Source: Sedimentitalea nanhaiensis DSM 24252
Lineage (GTDB): Bacteria; Pseudomonadota; Alphaproteobacteria; Rhodobacterales; Rhodobacteraceae
Length of the DNA stretch: 64,000 nucleotides
NCBI RefSeq assembly: GCF_000473225.1
Contig: NZ_KI421509.1
Location: 1,574,045-1,638,044, forward strand
Reading direction: 5' to 3'
Position 1 is the first letter of the stretch. Every line of letters starts with the position of its first letter. The notes under the pieces were generated by a model. The model worked only from the letters and a program-made list of their open reading frames with translations. It had not been told where the DNA came from and ran no database searches. The position numbers and the translations under genes are program-made. This document shows positions 37,993-48,049 of the stretch, piece by piece.

Positions 37993-39591
37993 ATGACTGT
38001 TGGACGGGTAAACCCGAATTTTCGCCTCGAAGATCAAGGCATTACAGGGGTGGAAAATGTTCACTACAACCTGCTGGAACCCGCAATCATAGAGGCCGCG
38101 TTGCGCCTCGGCGAAGGCGCGTTGGGCCAGGGCGGTGCGTTCATGGTCGAAACCGGCAAGTTCACCGGTCGTTCGCCCAAGGACAAGCACGTCGTGCTCT
38201 CGGCCTCTACCAAAGAGACGATCTGGTGGGACAACAACGCCCCGATGGAACCAGAGGCATTTGATCGTCTGTATGAAGACATGCTGGCGCATATGCAGGA
38301 TCGCGAGTATTTCGTGCAGGACATGTTCGTCGGCTCCGATCCGATCCACCGTCTGGATGTGCGACTGGTAACGGAACTGGCCTGGCACAGCTTGTTCATC
38401 CGCCACATGTTCCGCCGCCCCGAGCGCGAGGAACTGGACACCTTCCAGGCGGAATATACCGTCATCAACTGTCCCAGCTTCAAGGCCGATCCCGAACGGC
38501 ACGGCTGTCGCAGCGAAACCGTGATTGCGATGAACTTTGACCGCAAGCTGATTCTGGTCGCCAGCACCGAATATGCCGGTGAGAACAAGAAATCCATCTT
38601 CTCGCTGATGAATTACTTGCTGCCGGAAAAAGGCGTCATGCCGATGCACTGTTCGGCCAATCACGCCAAGGGAAACCCGGTGGATTCCGCGATTTTCTTC
38701 GGCCTTTCCGGAACCGGGAAGACCACCCTTTCGGCCGATCCCGACCGCATTCTGCTGGGCGACGATGAACATGGCTGGTCCGACCGGGGGATCTTCAACT
38801 TCGAAGGCGGGTGCTATGCCAAGACCATCCACCTCAGCCCTGAAGCCGAGCCCGAAATCTATGCCACGACCAGCAAATTCGGCACCGTAATCGAGAACAT
38901 GGTCTATGACGCTGAAACGCGCGATCTGGATTTCGAAGACGACAGCCTGACCGCAAATATGCGCTGTGCCTATCCGTTGCACTATATCTCCAATGCCTCG
39001 GAAACCGGTGTCGGTGGCTCGCCCAAGAACATCATCATGCTGACCTGCGACGCCTTTGGCGTGCTGCCCCCGATCGCGCGGCTGACTCCGGCGCAGGCGA
39101 TGTACCACTTCCTGTCGGGGTTCACCTCGAAAATGGCAGGGACCGAGCGTGGTGTAACCGAAGCACAGCCGACGTTCTCGACCTGTTTCGGTGCGCCGTT
39201 CATGCCGCGCCGCCCCGAGGTCTATGGCAACCTGCTGCGCGAAAAGATCGCCCAGCACGGTGCCACCTGCTGGCTTGTCAACACCGGCTGGACCGGCGGG
39301 GCCTATGGCACCGGCAGCCGGATGCCGATCAAGGCCACCCGCGCCCTGCTGACTGCCGCCCTGGACGGGTCGCTGGGCGAGGTCGAGTTCCGCAAGGATG
39401 CGAATTTCGGCTTTGACGTCCCGGTCAGCGTGCCCGGCGTGGCCGAGGTTCTGCTGGACCCGCGCCGGACCTGGGACGACCCCGAATCATATGACCGGCA
39501 GGCCACCAAATTGGTGGACATGTTCGCTGGTAACTTCGAACAGTACCTGCCCTTCATCGACGACGATGTTAAAGCCGCGGCCATCGGCTGA
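37993..39591 (+). CDS. pckA: Phosphoenolpyruvate carboxykinase (ATP)
   Basis: A 532-residue ATP-dependent PEPCK that turns oxaloacetate into PEP, the first committed gluconeogenic step. The P-loop GLSGTGKTT is at residues 237-245, and [10 protein letters not shown] near residue 56 supplies substrate-binding Arg. Length and motifs match the family. The ATG at 37993 is the standard N-terminus [10 protein letters not shown]. It is divergent from the chvI operon. Confidence 0.97.
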   Translation: MTVGRVNPNFRLEDQGITGVENVHYNLLEPAIIEAALRLGEGALGQGGAFMVETGKFTGRSPKDKHVVLSASTKETIWWDNNAPMEPEAFDRLYEDMLAHMQDREYFVQDMFVGSDPIHRLDVRLVTELAWHSLFIRHMFRRPEREELDTFQAEYTVINCPSFKADPERHGCRSETVIAMNFDRKLILVASTEYAGENKKSIFSLMNYLLPEKGVMPMHCSANHAKGNPVDSAIFFGLSGTGKTTLSADPDRILLGDDEHGWSDRGIFNFEGGCYAKTIHLSPEAEPEIYATTSKFGTVIENMVYDAETRDLDFEDDSLTANMRCAYPLHYISNASETGVGGSPKNIIMLTCDAFGVLPPIARLTPAQAMYHFLSGFTSKMAGTERGVTEAQPTFSTCFGAPFMPRRPEVYGNLLREKIAQHGATCWLVNTGWTGGAYGTGSRMPIKATRALLTAALDGSLGEVEFRKDANFGFDVPVSVPGVAEVLLDPRRTWDDPESYDRQATKLVDMFAGNFEQYLPFIDDDVKAAAIG

Positions 39592-39601
39592 GGACACCAA
39601 C

Positions 39602-39628
39602 GGGACCCCGGAGCGATCCGGGGTTCCC
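39602..39628. terminator. Hairpin between convergent pckA and TauE/SafE genes
   Basis: An 11-bp stem (39602-39612 with 39617-39627, one wobble) with a GCGA tetraloop fills almost all of the 39-bp gap between two convergent genes. There is no T run on either side, so it may be a bidirectional barrier rather than a classical terminator. Confidence 0.55.
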
Positions 39629-39630
39629 CG

Positions 39631-40398
39631 TCAGCCGATCAAGCCGCGCCGGGTCAGGTTCAGCCCCGCGATCAGCAGGACAAACAGGGTGACACGACGA
39701 AACGCCTTTTGTTCGATCCGGTCCTGAAACAACCCGCCAACCCACATTCCCAGTATCGCGGGCACGACCAAGGCCACCGAGAACGGCAACGTTTCGGAGC
39801 GCAACACGCCCGAGCCGATATGCGCCACAGCCAAAGCCACCGCGCCCAGCCCATAAATCACACCCTGCACGCGCATTTGCTCACCCTTGGGCGTATTCAA
39901 TGCCGTCAGATAGGCCACCGTGGGCGGCCCCCAGATACCGGATAATCCGCCGATGAACCCGGCCACGGCACCGACCAATGCCTCGATTCGCTTGCTGGGC
40001 GTACGTAGCGTGAATCCTGCCCCGGTCAGTTGCAGGACACAAAAGAACATGATCGGGATACCGATCAGCAGCAACAGCGTGGATTGCGGCAGCACCCGGA
40101 CCAATTGCGCACTGCCCAACAGAAACACCAGTCCGACGGCCAAAAACACACCAAACCGGCGCACCGATTGAAACGCCGCGCGAGGACCCTGCCGCAAGGC
40201 CTGGATCCCGTTGGCAATGAGCGTCGGCAGGATCAGCCCCGCCAGGGCCAGTTCCGGTGACAAGAACATGCCAAGGCCAGAAACGATGATCATCGGCAAG
40301 GCAAAACCGACCATACCTTTGACCAAACCGGCCAGGGCGGTAACGGCAAAGGCGAGCGCAAATTCTGTCGGGGTGAGCAAAGCAAACAGGTGTGTCAT
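39631..40398 (-). CDS. TauE/SafE family membrane exporter
   Basis: A 255-residue polytopic membrane protein with about eight hydrophobic segments. The family repeats are visible as AGLVKGMVGFALPMI near residue 23 and AGFIGGLSGIWGPPTVAY near residue 150. Family members export sulfite, sulfoacetate or other organosulfur anions. The substrate cannot be assigned here; no sulfonate genes are adjacent. Confidence 0.88.
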   Translation of the reverse strand: MTHLFALLTPTEFALAFAVTALAGLVKGMVGFALPMIIVSGLGMFLSPELALAGLILPTLIANGIQALRQGPRAAFQSVRRFGVFLAVGLVFLLGSAQLVRVLPQSTLLLLIGIPIMFFCVLQLTGAGFTLRTPSKRIEALVGAVAGFIGGLSGIWGPPTVAYLTALNTPKGEQMRVQGVIYGLGAVALAVAHIGSGVLRSETLPFSVALVVPAILGMWVGGLFQDRIEQKAFRRVTLFVLLIAGLNLTRRGLIG

Positions 40399-40541
40399 GC
40401 TCTTCTCTTATCACTGCCACGCCACGCTGCACCGCAAAAAGCCACGCAACTATTGAACCTTTTCAGCTCAAGATGTGTATTTTTGTTGCGCTGCAAGTGC
40501 AAAGTGACTAGGACAAGCCGACACAGAACAGGATATGATTC

Positions 40542-42239
40542 ATGGCCCATGACGGACAGGACCCGCACATGACAACTGGAGAAAATGGGCCTGCGATCCT
40601 GCCCGGTCTTCTGGATTTGACCGGCGCTGCAACACCCCCGGTTCAGGCTCTTCTGGAAGCTGCGCGCGCGCAGGTCCGCGAGCGGGTCAGCGAAGGTGGG
40701 CGGATCTCTGGCGCCTTGATCGAAGCGAACCAGACCGCTGCACATGGGCTGGCTTGGCTGGCGACCTATGCCCAAAGCCTGCAGCAAATGCAGGCCTGGG
40801 CCGAACGCCTGACAACGGAGGGCAGGTTCGGTGAAATCGAACAGTTGATCCACCAGATCGCCTTTGGTGAATACCTGCACCAGATTGCCGGCGGGATTCC
40901 AATGAACCAGGGCGAGTTCGTTCGGCTGCGGGATATGGGCCTGGGATGGGACGCATTGTCCGGATTCCAAAGCAGCGAGATTCAGACGCTGATGAGCCGA
41001 GGAAACAGCCAGGCGGCCCGCACCCGCCTTGTGGAACTGATGCAGGAGCAATCCGCCAACATCACCTTTGGTGCAAGCGGTCTGGACGACGAGCTGGAAA
41101 TGATCCGCGAGCAATTCCGCCGTTTCGCGGTGGAAAAGGTCGAACCCAACGCCCATGACTGGCATCTAAAAGACGAGCTGATCCCGATGGAAATCATCGA
41201 GGAGCTGGCCGAGCTGGGCGTATTTGGCCTAACCATCCCAGAAGAGTTCGGCGGTCTTGGTTTGTCCAAGGCGTCGATGGTTGTGGTCTCCGAGGAACTG
41301 TCACGCGGCTATATCGGTGTCGGCTCGCTGGGCACGCGCTCTGAAATAGCGGCCGAACTGATCCTGTGTGGCGGCACCGATTCACAAAAGGCCAGCTGGC
41401 TACCGCGCATTGCCAGTGCCGAGATCCTGCCCACCGCAGTCTTTACCGAACCCAACACCGGGTCCGACTTGGGGGCCCTGCGCACCCGTGCAGTCAAAGA
41501 GGGCGACGATTACCGGGTCACTGGCAACAAGACCTGGATCACCCATGCCGCGCGCACCCATGTCATGACGCTGTTGGCCCGCACCGACCCGGAAACAACA
41601 GATCATCGGGGCCTGTCGATGTTCCTGGCCGAAAAGACCCCCGGCACTGACGATGCCCCGTTCCCGACCGAGGGCATGAACGGTGGCGAGATCGAGGTAC
41701 TGGGCTATCGCGGCATGAAGGAATACGAACTGGGCTTCGACAATTTCCACGTCAAAGGCGAGAACCTGCTCGGCGGTGCCGAAGGCAAGGGTTTCAAGCA
41801 GTTGATGGAGACTTTTGAATCCGCCCGGATTCAGACCGCCGCCCGCGCTATCGGCGTGGCGCAATCGGCGCTGGACATTGCCATGCAATATGCCATCGAC
41901 CGCAAGCAATTCGGCAAATCCCTGATCGAATTTCCGCGCGTCTCCGGTAAGCTGGCGATGATGGCGGTCGAGATCATGGTCGCGCGCCAACTGACCTATT
42001 TCAGCGCCTGGGAAAAGGACAACGGTCATCGCTGCGATCTTGAGGCCGGCATGGCCAAGCTGCTGGGGGCGCGTGTCGCATGGGCTGCAGCGGACAACGG
42101 GTTGCAGATCCATGGCGGCAACGGATTTGCGCTGGAATACAAGATCAGCCGCGTTCTGTGCGACGCCCGCATCCTGAACATTTTCGAGGGTGCCGCCGAG
42201 ATTCAGGCGCAGGTCATCGCGCGGCGCCTGCTGGGCTGA
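40542..42239 (+). CDS. mcd: (2S)-Methylsuccinyl-CoA dehydrogenase
   Basis: A 565-residue acyl-CoA dehydrogenase with an extra N-terminal domain of about 150 residues. That extension, including VSEGGRISGALIEANQTAAH, is characteristic of methylsuccinyl-CoA dehydrogenase in the ethylmalonyl-CoA pathway for acetyl-CoA assimilation. The catalytic fold follows from about residue 175, with TAVFTEPNTGSDLGAL and the C-terminal QIHGGNGFALEYKISR. Electrons pass to ETF. The ATG at 40542 has an AGGA site 8 nt upstream; an internal ATG at 40569 is a fair alternative. Confidence 0.85.
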   Translation: MAHDGQDPHMTTGENGPAILPGLLDLTGAATPPVQALLEAARAQVRERVSEGGRISGALIEANQTAAHGLAWLATYAQSLQQMQAWAERLTTEGRFGEIEQLIHQIAFGEYLHQIAGGIPMNQGEFVRLRDMGLGWDALSGFQSSEIQTLMSRGNSQAARTRLVELMQEQSANITFGASGLDDELEMIREQFRRFAVEKVEPNAHDWHLKDELIPMEIIEELAELGVFGLTIPEEFGGLGLSKASMVVVSEELSRGYIGVGSLGTRSEIAAELILCGGTDSQKASWLPRIASAEILPTAVFTEPNTGSDLGALRTRAVKEGDDYRVTGNKTWITHAARTHVMTLLARTDPETTDHRGLSMFLAEKTPGTDDAPFPTEGMNGGEIEVLGYRGMKEYELGFDNFHVKGENLLGGAEGKGFKQLMETFESARIQTAARAIGVAQSALDIAMQYAIDRKQFGKSLIEFPRVSGKLAMMAVEIMVARQLTYFSAWEKDNGHRCDLEAGMAKLLGARVAWAAADNGLQIHGGNGFALEYKISRVLCDARILNIFEGAAEIQAQVIARRLLG

Positions 42240-42253
42240 TCTGGGCTGCGACC

Positions 42254-42673
42254 GTGTTCGCCGACCGCGAAACATCGGTCGCGTCGAGGGCAGGAATACT
42301 GGCCGTCGTTCTGACGCTGGCCAGTTGCGCATCGCGTGAAACCGTGGCCGCCTATGGCGCGGCAGGCCGTATCTGGCGATTGACCGAACTGGATGGGGCC
42401 GCCTTTGGCGCGGTTGCCACGTTGACCTTTCCATCGCCTGGCAAGATTGCGGCGAAGACCCCCTGCGCCAGCTACGCCGCACCGATGTCGGCTCCCTATC
42501 CCTGGTTCGAAATGGGCGCGGTTTCCGCGTCGCGCACGGCCTGCCCGGATCCGGCGACCGATGCCGAATTCTTGCGTGCCTTGCACAGCATGACTCAATC
42601 CGAAGTGACCGGCGATGTGCTGATCCTGAGCAACGAAACCGGGCGCGAAATGGTGTTCAAATCCGTCGGTTGA
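42254..42673 (+). CDS. META/HslJ-domain lipoprotein
   Basis: A 139-residue predicted lipoprotein. From the GTG at 42254 the signal [25 protein letters not shown] ends in a lipobox. The rest resembles the META/HslJ domain, with [15 protein letters not shown] at its start. The function of this domain is not settled; links are to stress or motility. The start is uncertain: no good ribosome site precedes the GTG, which lies 15 bp after the mcd stop. The 3' end overlaps convergent recO by 17 bp. Confidence 0.65.
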   Translation: MFADRETSVASRAGILAVVLTLASCASRETVAAYGAAGRIWRLTELDGAAFGAVATLTFPSPGKIAAKTPCASYAAPMSAPYPWFEMGAVSASRTACPDPATDAEFLRALHSMTQSEVTGDVLILSNETGREMVFKSVG

Positions 42674-43382
42674 ACACGTCGACAAACCGCGCGCGCGCCT
42701 CGGGGACAGGCTTGTTTCCCAGCGCTGGAGCCAGGTGGTTCTCGATAAAGAAGCCGGTTGTTCGCAAAGCTTCGGCAACCTCACCATCCTGCGCCGGGCC
42801 AGCACCGCGCAGAACTGGTGGCAGGGGCAACATCCGGTGCGCCCAATCTCCTGCCCCCTCAACTGAAACCGCGCGCCCGGATTTTGGCGAGACATAGACC
42901 AGGCCTTCGGTCGCGCCTGAAACAGCGCAGCGCCCAAGGTCAAGCCCAAACCCCATGTCGTCCAGCAGTGCGACTTCCCAGTTCAGATAGGCCAGCGGCC
43001 ATACGTCGTTGCGCCCGAGAAGATCCAACAGCTGTTCACTGCGCCTGTACAAACTGGCGTGCACCTCGCGTTCGGGCAGGCAAAAAGACAACAGAGACGT
43101 CACTGCGTTCAAACCCGCCAGTGTCAACCGGTCCGACAGTGCGGCAGCCGCCCGACTGCGGATCGGTTCCACCTGATAGGTACCGATATGGTCTTCCAAC
43201 CGGGCGCGCCACAACAGGTCCAACTGCGCACCGGGTTGCAACACCGGAGCGATCCTGCGGCTCGCGCCCCCGCGAACGACCCCGGCATGGCGGCCATGAT
43301 CCTGCGTGAACACCTCGATGATGGCCGCGGATTCGCCATGACGGCGCATGCTCAGCAATATGCCCTGATCCCGCCATTCCAT
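42657..43382 (-). CDS. recO: DNA repair protein RecO
   Basis: A 241-residue RecO. The N-terminal OB fold starts [17 protein letters not shown], followed by the helical C-terminal domain with [20 protein letters not shown]. It assists RecA loading in the RecFOR pathway. It is the last gene of the minus-strand unit lepB-rnc-era-DUF1491-recO, although a 102-bp gap precedes it. The four-cysteine zinc motif of some RecO proteins is not present. Confidence 0.93.
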   Translation of the reverse strand: MEWRDQGILLSMRRHGESAAIIEVFTQDHGRHAGVVRGGASRRIAPVLQPGAQLDLLWRARLEDHIGTYQVEPIRSRAAAALSDRLTLAGLNAVTSLLSFCLPEREVHASLYRRSEQLLDLLGRNDVWPLAYLNWEVALLDDMGFGLDLGRCAVSGATEGLVYVSPKSGRAVSVEGAGDWAHRMLPLPPVLRGAGPAQDGEVAEALRTTGFFIENHLAPALGNKPVPEARARFVDVFNRRI

Positions 43383-43484
43383 GATGTTATAGTTCACGCC
43401 ACGACGTTCCGCGCAAGACATAGTTCCCGCCTTGCCTGATTGCCAAGGCAGGTTGCTGTCAATCGTATTCGGGTAACGCAGGCG

Positions 43485-43817
43485 CTAGCTTGCCAGACCC
43501 GCCTCATCCAGAAGATGCCGACCCTGGCGGTCTTCCAGCTCTATCACCCAGAGGTCCGGGTCAGATCTGCGCTGGCGCGCGATCATCACATCGACGTCAG
43601 CCTCGGATCCGCTTGCCAATTCGATCCAGCGTCGTTCACCGGTCATCAGATCAAAGCTGCGTTGAAAGGCCACGGCCTTGCCATCCAGAGTGTTCAGCTT
43701 GACCAGTACCGCACCGGCGGTGTCGTCGCCATGTGCAACCACAAAGGCGGGAATCTCGGTCAGTCGCAGCCGTGCCAAATAGGCCTGTACCCAGAATTGC
43801 GCCGTCAGGCGGGGCAT
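43485..43817 (-). CDS. DUF1491 family protein
   Basis: A 110-residue protein of the alphaproteobacterial DUF1491 family, starting MPRLTAQFWVQAYLAR. A second conserved stretch reads RSDPDLWVIELEDRQGRHLL. No catalytic motif is evident and the function is unknown. The gene follows era by 3 bp, a placement seen in many Rhodobacterales. Confidence 0.85.
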   Translation of the reverse strand: MPRLTAQFWVQAYLARLRLTEIPAFVVAHGDDTAGAVLVKLNTLDGKAVAFQRSFDLMTGERRWIELASGSEADVDVMIARQRRSDPDLWVIELEDRQGRHLLDEAGLAS

Positions 43818-43820
43818 GCG

Positions 43821-44723
43821 TTACGCACCGTCCTTGAAGTCGAGCCCCATTTCGGAATAGCGCTCGGCGTCGTCCAGCCAATTGGGGCGCACCTTGACCT
43901 GCAGGAACAGATGAACCTTGCGCCCGAGGAATTCGTTCAACTCTTCGCGCGCGGCCTTGGACACGGCTTTGATAGTTTCGCCCTTGTGGCCCAGCACGAT
44001 GCCCTTGTGCCCGTCTCGTATCACATAAATCACCTGATCGATCCGGGCCGATCCATCCTTGCGCTCTTCCCAGTTCTCGGTTTCCACCGTCATCTGATAG
44101 GGCAATTCCTGATGCAGGCGCAGGGTCAGTTTCTCGCGCGTCATTTCGGCGGCGATCATGCGCATGGGCAGGTCGGCGATCTGGTCCTCGGGATACAGCC
44201 AGGGTCCTTCGGGAATCTCTTTGGCCAGCCATTCGCGCAACGCCTGCACGCCATGGCCCTTTTCGGCAGAAATCATGAATGTTTCGGCAAAGGTATACCG
44301 CTCGTTCATATCCTTGGTCAGGGCCAACAGAACTTCGGACTGGACCCGGTCGATCTTGTTGATCGCCAGGGCCACCTTGCGGCCCTTGCCGATGTCAGTC
44401 AGCCCTTCGAGGATGCGCTCGACCCCTTCGGTCACACCGCGATGAGCCTCGATCAGCAGAACGACCACGTCCGCGTCAGCAGCTCCGCCCCAGGCCGCAG
44501 CGACCATCGCGCGGTCCAGTCGGCGGCGCGGTTGAAACAGTCCCGGAGTGTCGACAAAAACAATCTGGCTGTCATCCTGCATAGCAACACCGCGAATGCG
44601 GGCACGGGTGGTCTGGACCTTGTGGGTCACGATCGACACCTTTGCCCCGACCATGCGGTTCAGCAACGTGGATTTCCCGGCGTTGGGTTCACCGATCAGG
44701 GCAACGAATCCGGCGCGTGTCAT
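43821..44723 (-). CDS. era: GTPase Era
   Basis: A 300-residue ribosome-assembly GTPase. It has G1 GEPNAGKST (residues 11-19), the DTPG G3 motif, NKID G4 and a C-terminal KH domain with [19 protein letters not shown]. Era binds the 3' end of 16S rRNA. It overlaps the rnc stop by 4 bp, the usual rnc-era pairing. Confidence 0.97.
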   Translation of the reverse strand: MTRAGFVALIGEPNAGKSTLLNRMVGAKVSIVTHKVQTTRARIRGVAMQDDSQIVFVDTPGLFQPRRRLDRAMVAAAWGGAADADVVVLLIEAHRGVTEGVERILEGLTDIGKGRKVALAINKIDRVQSEVLLALTKDMNERYTFAETFMISAEKGHGVQALREWLAKEIPEGPWLYPEDQIADLPMRMIAAEMTREKLTLRLHQELPYQMTVETENWEERKDGSARIDQVIYVIRDGHKGIVLGHKGETIKAVSKAAREELNEFLGRKVHLFLQVKVRPNWLDDAERYSEMGLDFKDGA

Positions 44724-45406
44724 GTCTCTTGCTCCAGTCTCTCTATCAGCGTCGCGGCGGCACCTTGTTCCGCCTGACGCTTGGATCCGGCAGAAGCCTG
44801 AGCTTCTTCACCGGTTTGCAGTCGCGCGGCTATCGTGAAGACCGGCGCGTGGTCGGGCCCGGACCGGGCAAGTTCGACATAGGCCGGTGGTTTCTGTCCC
44901 CGCGCCTGGGCCCATTCCTGCAATGCGGTCTTGGCATCGCGCGCATCCGACTCGACGCGGGCGACCCGCTCGCCCCACAGGGACAGAATCATGTCCCGCG
45001 CAGCACCCAATCCGGCATCCAGATAGATGGCGGCAATTACCGCCTCCATCGCATCCCCCAACAGCGCCTGTTTGCGCCGCCCGCCCGACAGCATTTCGGA
45101 TCGCCCCAGTTTCAGTACCGCGCCCAGATCAATCTGCCGCGCGACGTCGGCACAGGTTTCCTTGCGCACCAACGCGTTGAACCTGGGGGCCAGCTGGCCT
45201 TCGCTGGCCTGCGGATCATCTTCGAGCAGCGCAGTGGCCATGACAAGGCCCAGAACCCGGTCGCCCAAGAATTCCAGCCGCTGATTATCGGCCCGTGTGG
45301 AAGAAGAAATCGACCCGTGGGTCAGGGCCCGGACCAATAATTCAGGCCGGGCAAAGCTGTGGCCGATCCGGCGCTCGAACGCCTGAAGGTCGGCCGACAG
45401 TTTCAC
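44720..45406 (-). CDS. rnc: Ribonuclease III
   Basis: A 228-residue double-strand RNA endonuclease that processes rRNA. The signature [13 protein letters not shown] (residues 41-53) carries catalytic Glu45 and Asp49. The C-terminal dsRNA-binding domain begins near residue 155 ([14 protein letters not shown]). It is coupled to lepB and era by 4-bp overlaps. Confidence 0.96.
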   Translation of the reverse strand: MKLSADLQAFERRIGHSFARPELLVRALTHGSISSSTRADNQRLEFLGDRVLGLVMATALLEDDPQASEGQLAPRFNALVRKETCADVARQIDLGAVLKLGRSEMLSGGRRKQALLGDAMEAVIAAIYLDAGLGAARDMILSLWGERVARVESDARDAKTALQEWAQARGQKPPAYVELARSGPDHAPVFTIAARLQTGEEAQASAGSKRQAEQGAAATLIERLEQET

Positions 45407-46242
45407 TCTACAGCCTTGAAGAACCGATTTCCGCGCCAGGTCCAGAAAAACAGCATCGAACGGCCCGCCGAACTGAACATGATGCGATCGGCACGACCGA
45501 TCAGGTTCTCGAACGGCACGAAACCGACCCCCCCGGCGGATTGAGGCAAACGGCTGTCGCTCGAGTTGTCGCGGTTGTCACCCATGAAAAAGTAATTGCC
45601 CTCTGGCACGGTGTAAATCCCGGTGTTGTCCATACCCTGATTGCCGATATTCAGGATCGTATGGGTGTTGCCGTTGGGAAAGGTCTCGATCTCGCGGGTT
45701 TTCTCGCAAACCGCGCCCTCGCCGACAGGACCGTTTGAGCAGCGCGGGCGGGTGCCTTGCGGCCCCTGAGGTTCATAGATTTCAGTGAACACGCCGTCAT
45801 CCTGCAGCTTGACCTGTTCGCCGTTGATCGACAATACCCCGCCCTTGACCTGAATCTGGTCACCCGGCAACCCGACCAGACGCTTAATGAAATCACGCCC
45901 CGAAACAGGGTGGCGAAACACCACCACATCACCGCGCTCGGGTTCGGACCCGAACAGGCGATCGTTGTCGCCACGGAACACGCCACAGACATCCTCGGCA
46001 TCTATGTTGATACCAACGGCCGGTAGTATCACGCTGGGGCAGGACGCATAGGAATAGCCATAGGCCATCTTGTTTACGAAAAGGAAATCCCCGATCAGAA
46101 GGGTTTCCTTCATCGAGCCGGACGGAATCCAGAATGGCTGAAAGAACAAGGTGCGAAAAATGCCCGCAATCAAGAGCGCATAAACGATGGTCTTGACCGT
46201 CTCGATGACGGCATTTCCTTTTTTTGTGACGTTCTCGGCCAT
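45403..46242 (-). CDS. lepB: Signal peptidase I
   Basis: A 279-residue membrane serine protease that removes signal peptides after Sec/Tat export. One N-terminal helix (about residues 15-35) anchors it. The nucleophile is Ser43 in [11 protein letters not shown] and the general base is Lys120 in [13 protein letters not shown]. The [11 protein letters not shown] box is present. It heads the lepB-rnc-era run, 80 bp downstream of acpS. Confidence 0.95.
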   Translation of the reverse strand: MAENVTKKGNAVIETVKTIVYALLIAGIFRTLFFQPFWIPSGSMKETLLIGDFLFVNKMAYGYSYASCPSVILPAVGINIDAEDVCGVFRGDNDRLFGSEPERGDVVVFRHPVSGRDFIKRLVGLPGDQIQVKGGVLSINGEQVKLQDDGVFTEIYEPQGPQGTRPRCSNGPVGEGAVCEKTREIETFPNGNTHTILNIGNQGMDNTGIYTVPEGNYFFMGDNRDNSSDSRLPQSAGGVGFVPFENLIGRADRIMFSSAGRSMLFFWTWRGNRFFKAVE

Positions 46243-46322
46243 ACGGCTCTCCGGTGCTCTCGTTGATTGGGGGCTACATGCGGGGCGGTTTGAGCAGTGT
46301 CAAGGTCGCGCCCAGAGCAAAC

Positions 46323-46742
46323 TCAGCGATGAGCGGGCGTATCGGCAATCGGTCGCGCCTCAATCACGACAAAGGCCTGTGCCCAGGGGTGATCGTCGGT
46401 CAATGTGACATGGATGATCGCCTCGTGCCCCGGCGGGGTCATTTCGGCCAATCGCGATGCCGCCCAGCCGGTGACCTGCATCACCGGTTGACCGGTGCGC
46501 AGATTGCTGACGGCCATGTCCTTCCAGGCGATTCCCATGCGCAGCCCGGTCCCCAGCGCCTTGGAACAGGCCTCTTTCGCTGCCCATCGTTTGGCGTATG
46601 TGCCCGCCGTGTCCCGCCTGCGTTCGGCCATGTGCTGTTCGACTTCGGTGAACACCCGATTGCGGAACCGGTCGCCAAATCGCTCCAGCGTTGTCTGGAT
46701 ACGTTCGATATTGGCCAGGTCGGTGCCGATGCCCAGGATCAT
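46323..46742 (-). CDS. acpS: Holo-[acyl-carrier-protein] synthase
   Basis: A 139-residue phosphopantetheinyl transferase that activates ACP. Magnesium ligands Asp8 ([12 protein letters not shown]) and Glu57 ([13 protein letters not shown]) are present. It sits downstream of pdxJ in the common pdxJ-acpS-lepB order, here with one small gene inserted between pdxJ and acpS. Confidence 0.95.
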   Translation of the reverse strand: MILGIGTDLANIERIQTTLERFGDRFRNRVFTEVEQHMAERRRDTAGTYAKRWAAKEACSKALGTGLRMGIAWKDMAVSNLRTGQPVMQVTGWAASRLAEMTPPGHEAIIHVTLTDDHPWAQAFVVIEARPIADTPAHR

Positions 46743-46815
46743 TGCCTATGTCCATTTATTGTGTCTGCGCCCTGGCCCGGATCAGGCTGTTCCAGTCTCC
46801 GGGCGCCAGACTCTG

Positions 46816-47268
46816 TTACTTTTCGAACACCACGGTTCCCTTGGCCTGGTTGATCCGAAGCGACACCCTGTGACGGCTGCCGGGGTCCACGCCTCCGGTG
46901 TCCGGATCGTAGTGGCCCACGGGCAGATCGACCAACAGGCCAAGCGCGGGATCATAGCTGGAACGCACAGCCGTCAGGTCGATCTCGCGATAGCCAGCCT
47001 GTTTGGTGTGCGAAAGCAGATAGCACGCATCGCCGTTGTCCGGTTGCGGCAAGATGATCACCGCGTGCCGCGAACAGCAGGCCGGTTCGCCGCCTGTGTC
47101 CAGCACACCGATCTGGATCGCATTGTTGGCAAAGCTGCGGCCCGCGACCAGCATTTCGCCCATCCGGGACAGATCAATTTGCGACGTTGCGCATTGCTCC
47201 AGGCGTTCGGCCTGGGCGGAGGCAACGGCAAGACCCGCCACAAGCGCTGCCACGACCGCACGTCTCAT
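46816..47268 (-). CDS. Exported protein of unknown function, pdxJ-acpS interval
   Basis: A 150-residue protein with a Sec signal peptide (RRAVVAALVAGLAVASAQA). The mature part has four to five cysteines, including the pair in GEPACCSRHAV, and no recognised catalytic motif. It is probably a periplasmic structural or binding protein. The ATG at 47268 begins 1 bp after the pdxJ stop; an ATG at 47286 inside pdxJ is an alternative. Confidence 0.7.
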   Translation of the reverse strand: MRRAVVAALVAGLAVASAQAERLEQCATSQIDLSRMGEMLVAGRSFANNAIQIGVLDTGGEPACCSRHAVIILPQPDNGDACYLLSHTKQAGYREIDLTAVRSSYDPALGLLVDLPVGHYDPDTGGVDPGSRHRVSLRINQAKGTVVFEK

Positions 47269-47269
47269 G

Positions 47270-48016
47270 TTACGCGCGCGCCTCATCCATCAGACGGCGC
47301 ATCTGTCGAATTGCCGGTTCAAGCCCAAGAAAGATCGCTTCGCCAATCAGAAAATGGCCGATATTCAATTCGCGCACCTCGGGAAAAGCCGCGATGGGTT
47401 TGACGGTGTCATAGGTCAGCCCGTGCCCGGCATGAACCTCCAATCCAAGTGAATTCCCAAAGGCAGACATTTCGCGCAAAGCCTGCAATTCGCGATGGTG
47501 TTCGTCCATCCGACCCTCGGCAAAGGCATCGCAACAGGCACCCGTGTGCAGTTCGATCACCTCAGCGCCGATGCGGTGGGCGGCCTCGATCTGGCGCTTG
47601 TCAGCAGCGATGAAGATAGACACGCGACAGCCCGCCTCGCGCAGGGGCGCAATAAAATGTGCCAGCTTGTTCTCTTCGCGTGCCACTTCCAGCCCGCCTT
47701 CGGTCGTGCGTTCCTCGCGTTTTTCCGGCACGATGCAGACCGCGTGGGGTTTGTGACGCAGGGCAATGCGCTGCATTTCGTCGGTCGCCGCCATTTCGAA
47801 ATTCAACGGGATCGACAGGACATCCATCAAACCGTCGATATCGGCATCGCTGATGTGGCGGCGATCTTCGCGCAGATGCGCCGTGATACCATCGGCCCCG
47901 GCAGCTTCGGCAATTTTTGCGGCCCGCAACGGGTCGGGATAATCACCACCGCGCGCATTCCGCACGGTGGCCACGTGGTCGATATTCACGCCAAGGCGCA
48001 GGGCATGTTCAGTCAT
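47270..48016 (-). CDS. pdxJ: Pyridoxine 5'-phosphate synthase
   Basis: A 248-residue TIM-barrel enzyme that forms pyridoxine 5'-phosphate from 3-amino-2-oxopropyl phosphate and deoxyxylulose phosphate. Visible motifs are [18 protein letters not shown] at the N-terminus, [13 protein letters not shown] and [10 protein letters not shown] toward the end. Product PLP supports the many PLP enzymes, including the class III aminotransferase in this window. Confidence 0.97.
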   Translation of the reverse strand: MTEHALRLGVNIDHVATVRNARGGDYPDPLRAAKIAEAAGADGITAHLREDRRHISDADIDGLMDVLSIPLNFEMAATDEMQRIALRHKPHAVCIVPEKREERTTEGGLEVAREENKLAHFIAPLREAGCRVSIFIAADKRQIEAAHRIGAEVIELHTGACCDAFAEGRMDEHHRELQALREMSAFGNSLGLEVHAGHGLTYDTVKPIAAFPEVRELNIGHFLIGEAIFLGLEPAIRQMRRLMDEARA

Positions 48017-48049
48017 CGCACAGATTCCGGTATGTAATTCTGCCTCAGC

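Noticed and set aside
37861-39258. 465-residue open frame on the minus strand
   Set aside because: Antisense of pckA, whose motifs are intact.
39602-39628. Classical Rho-independent terminator after pckA
   Set aside because: The stem is good but no T run follows on either strand; listed only as a hairpin of uncertain role.
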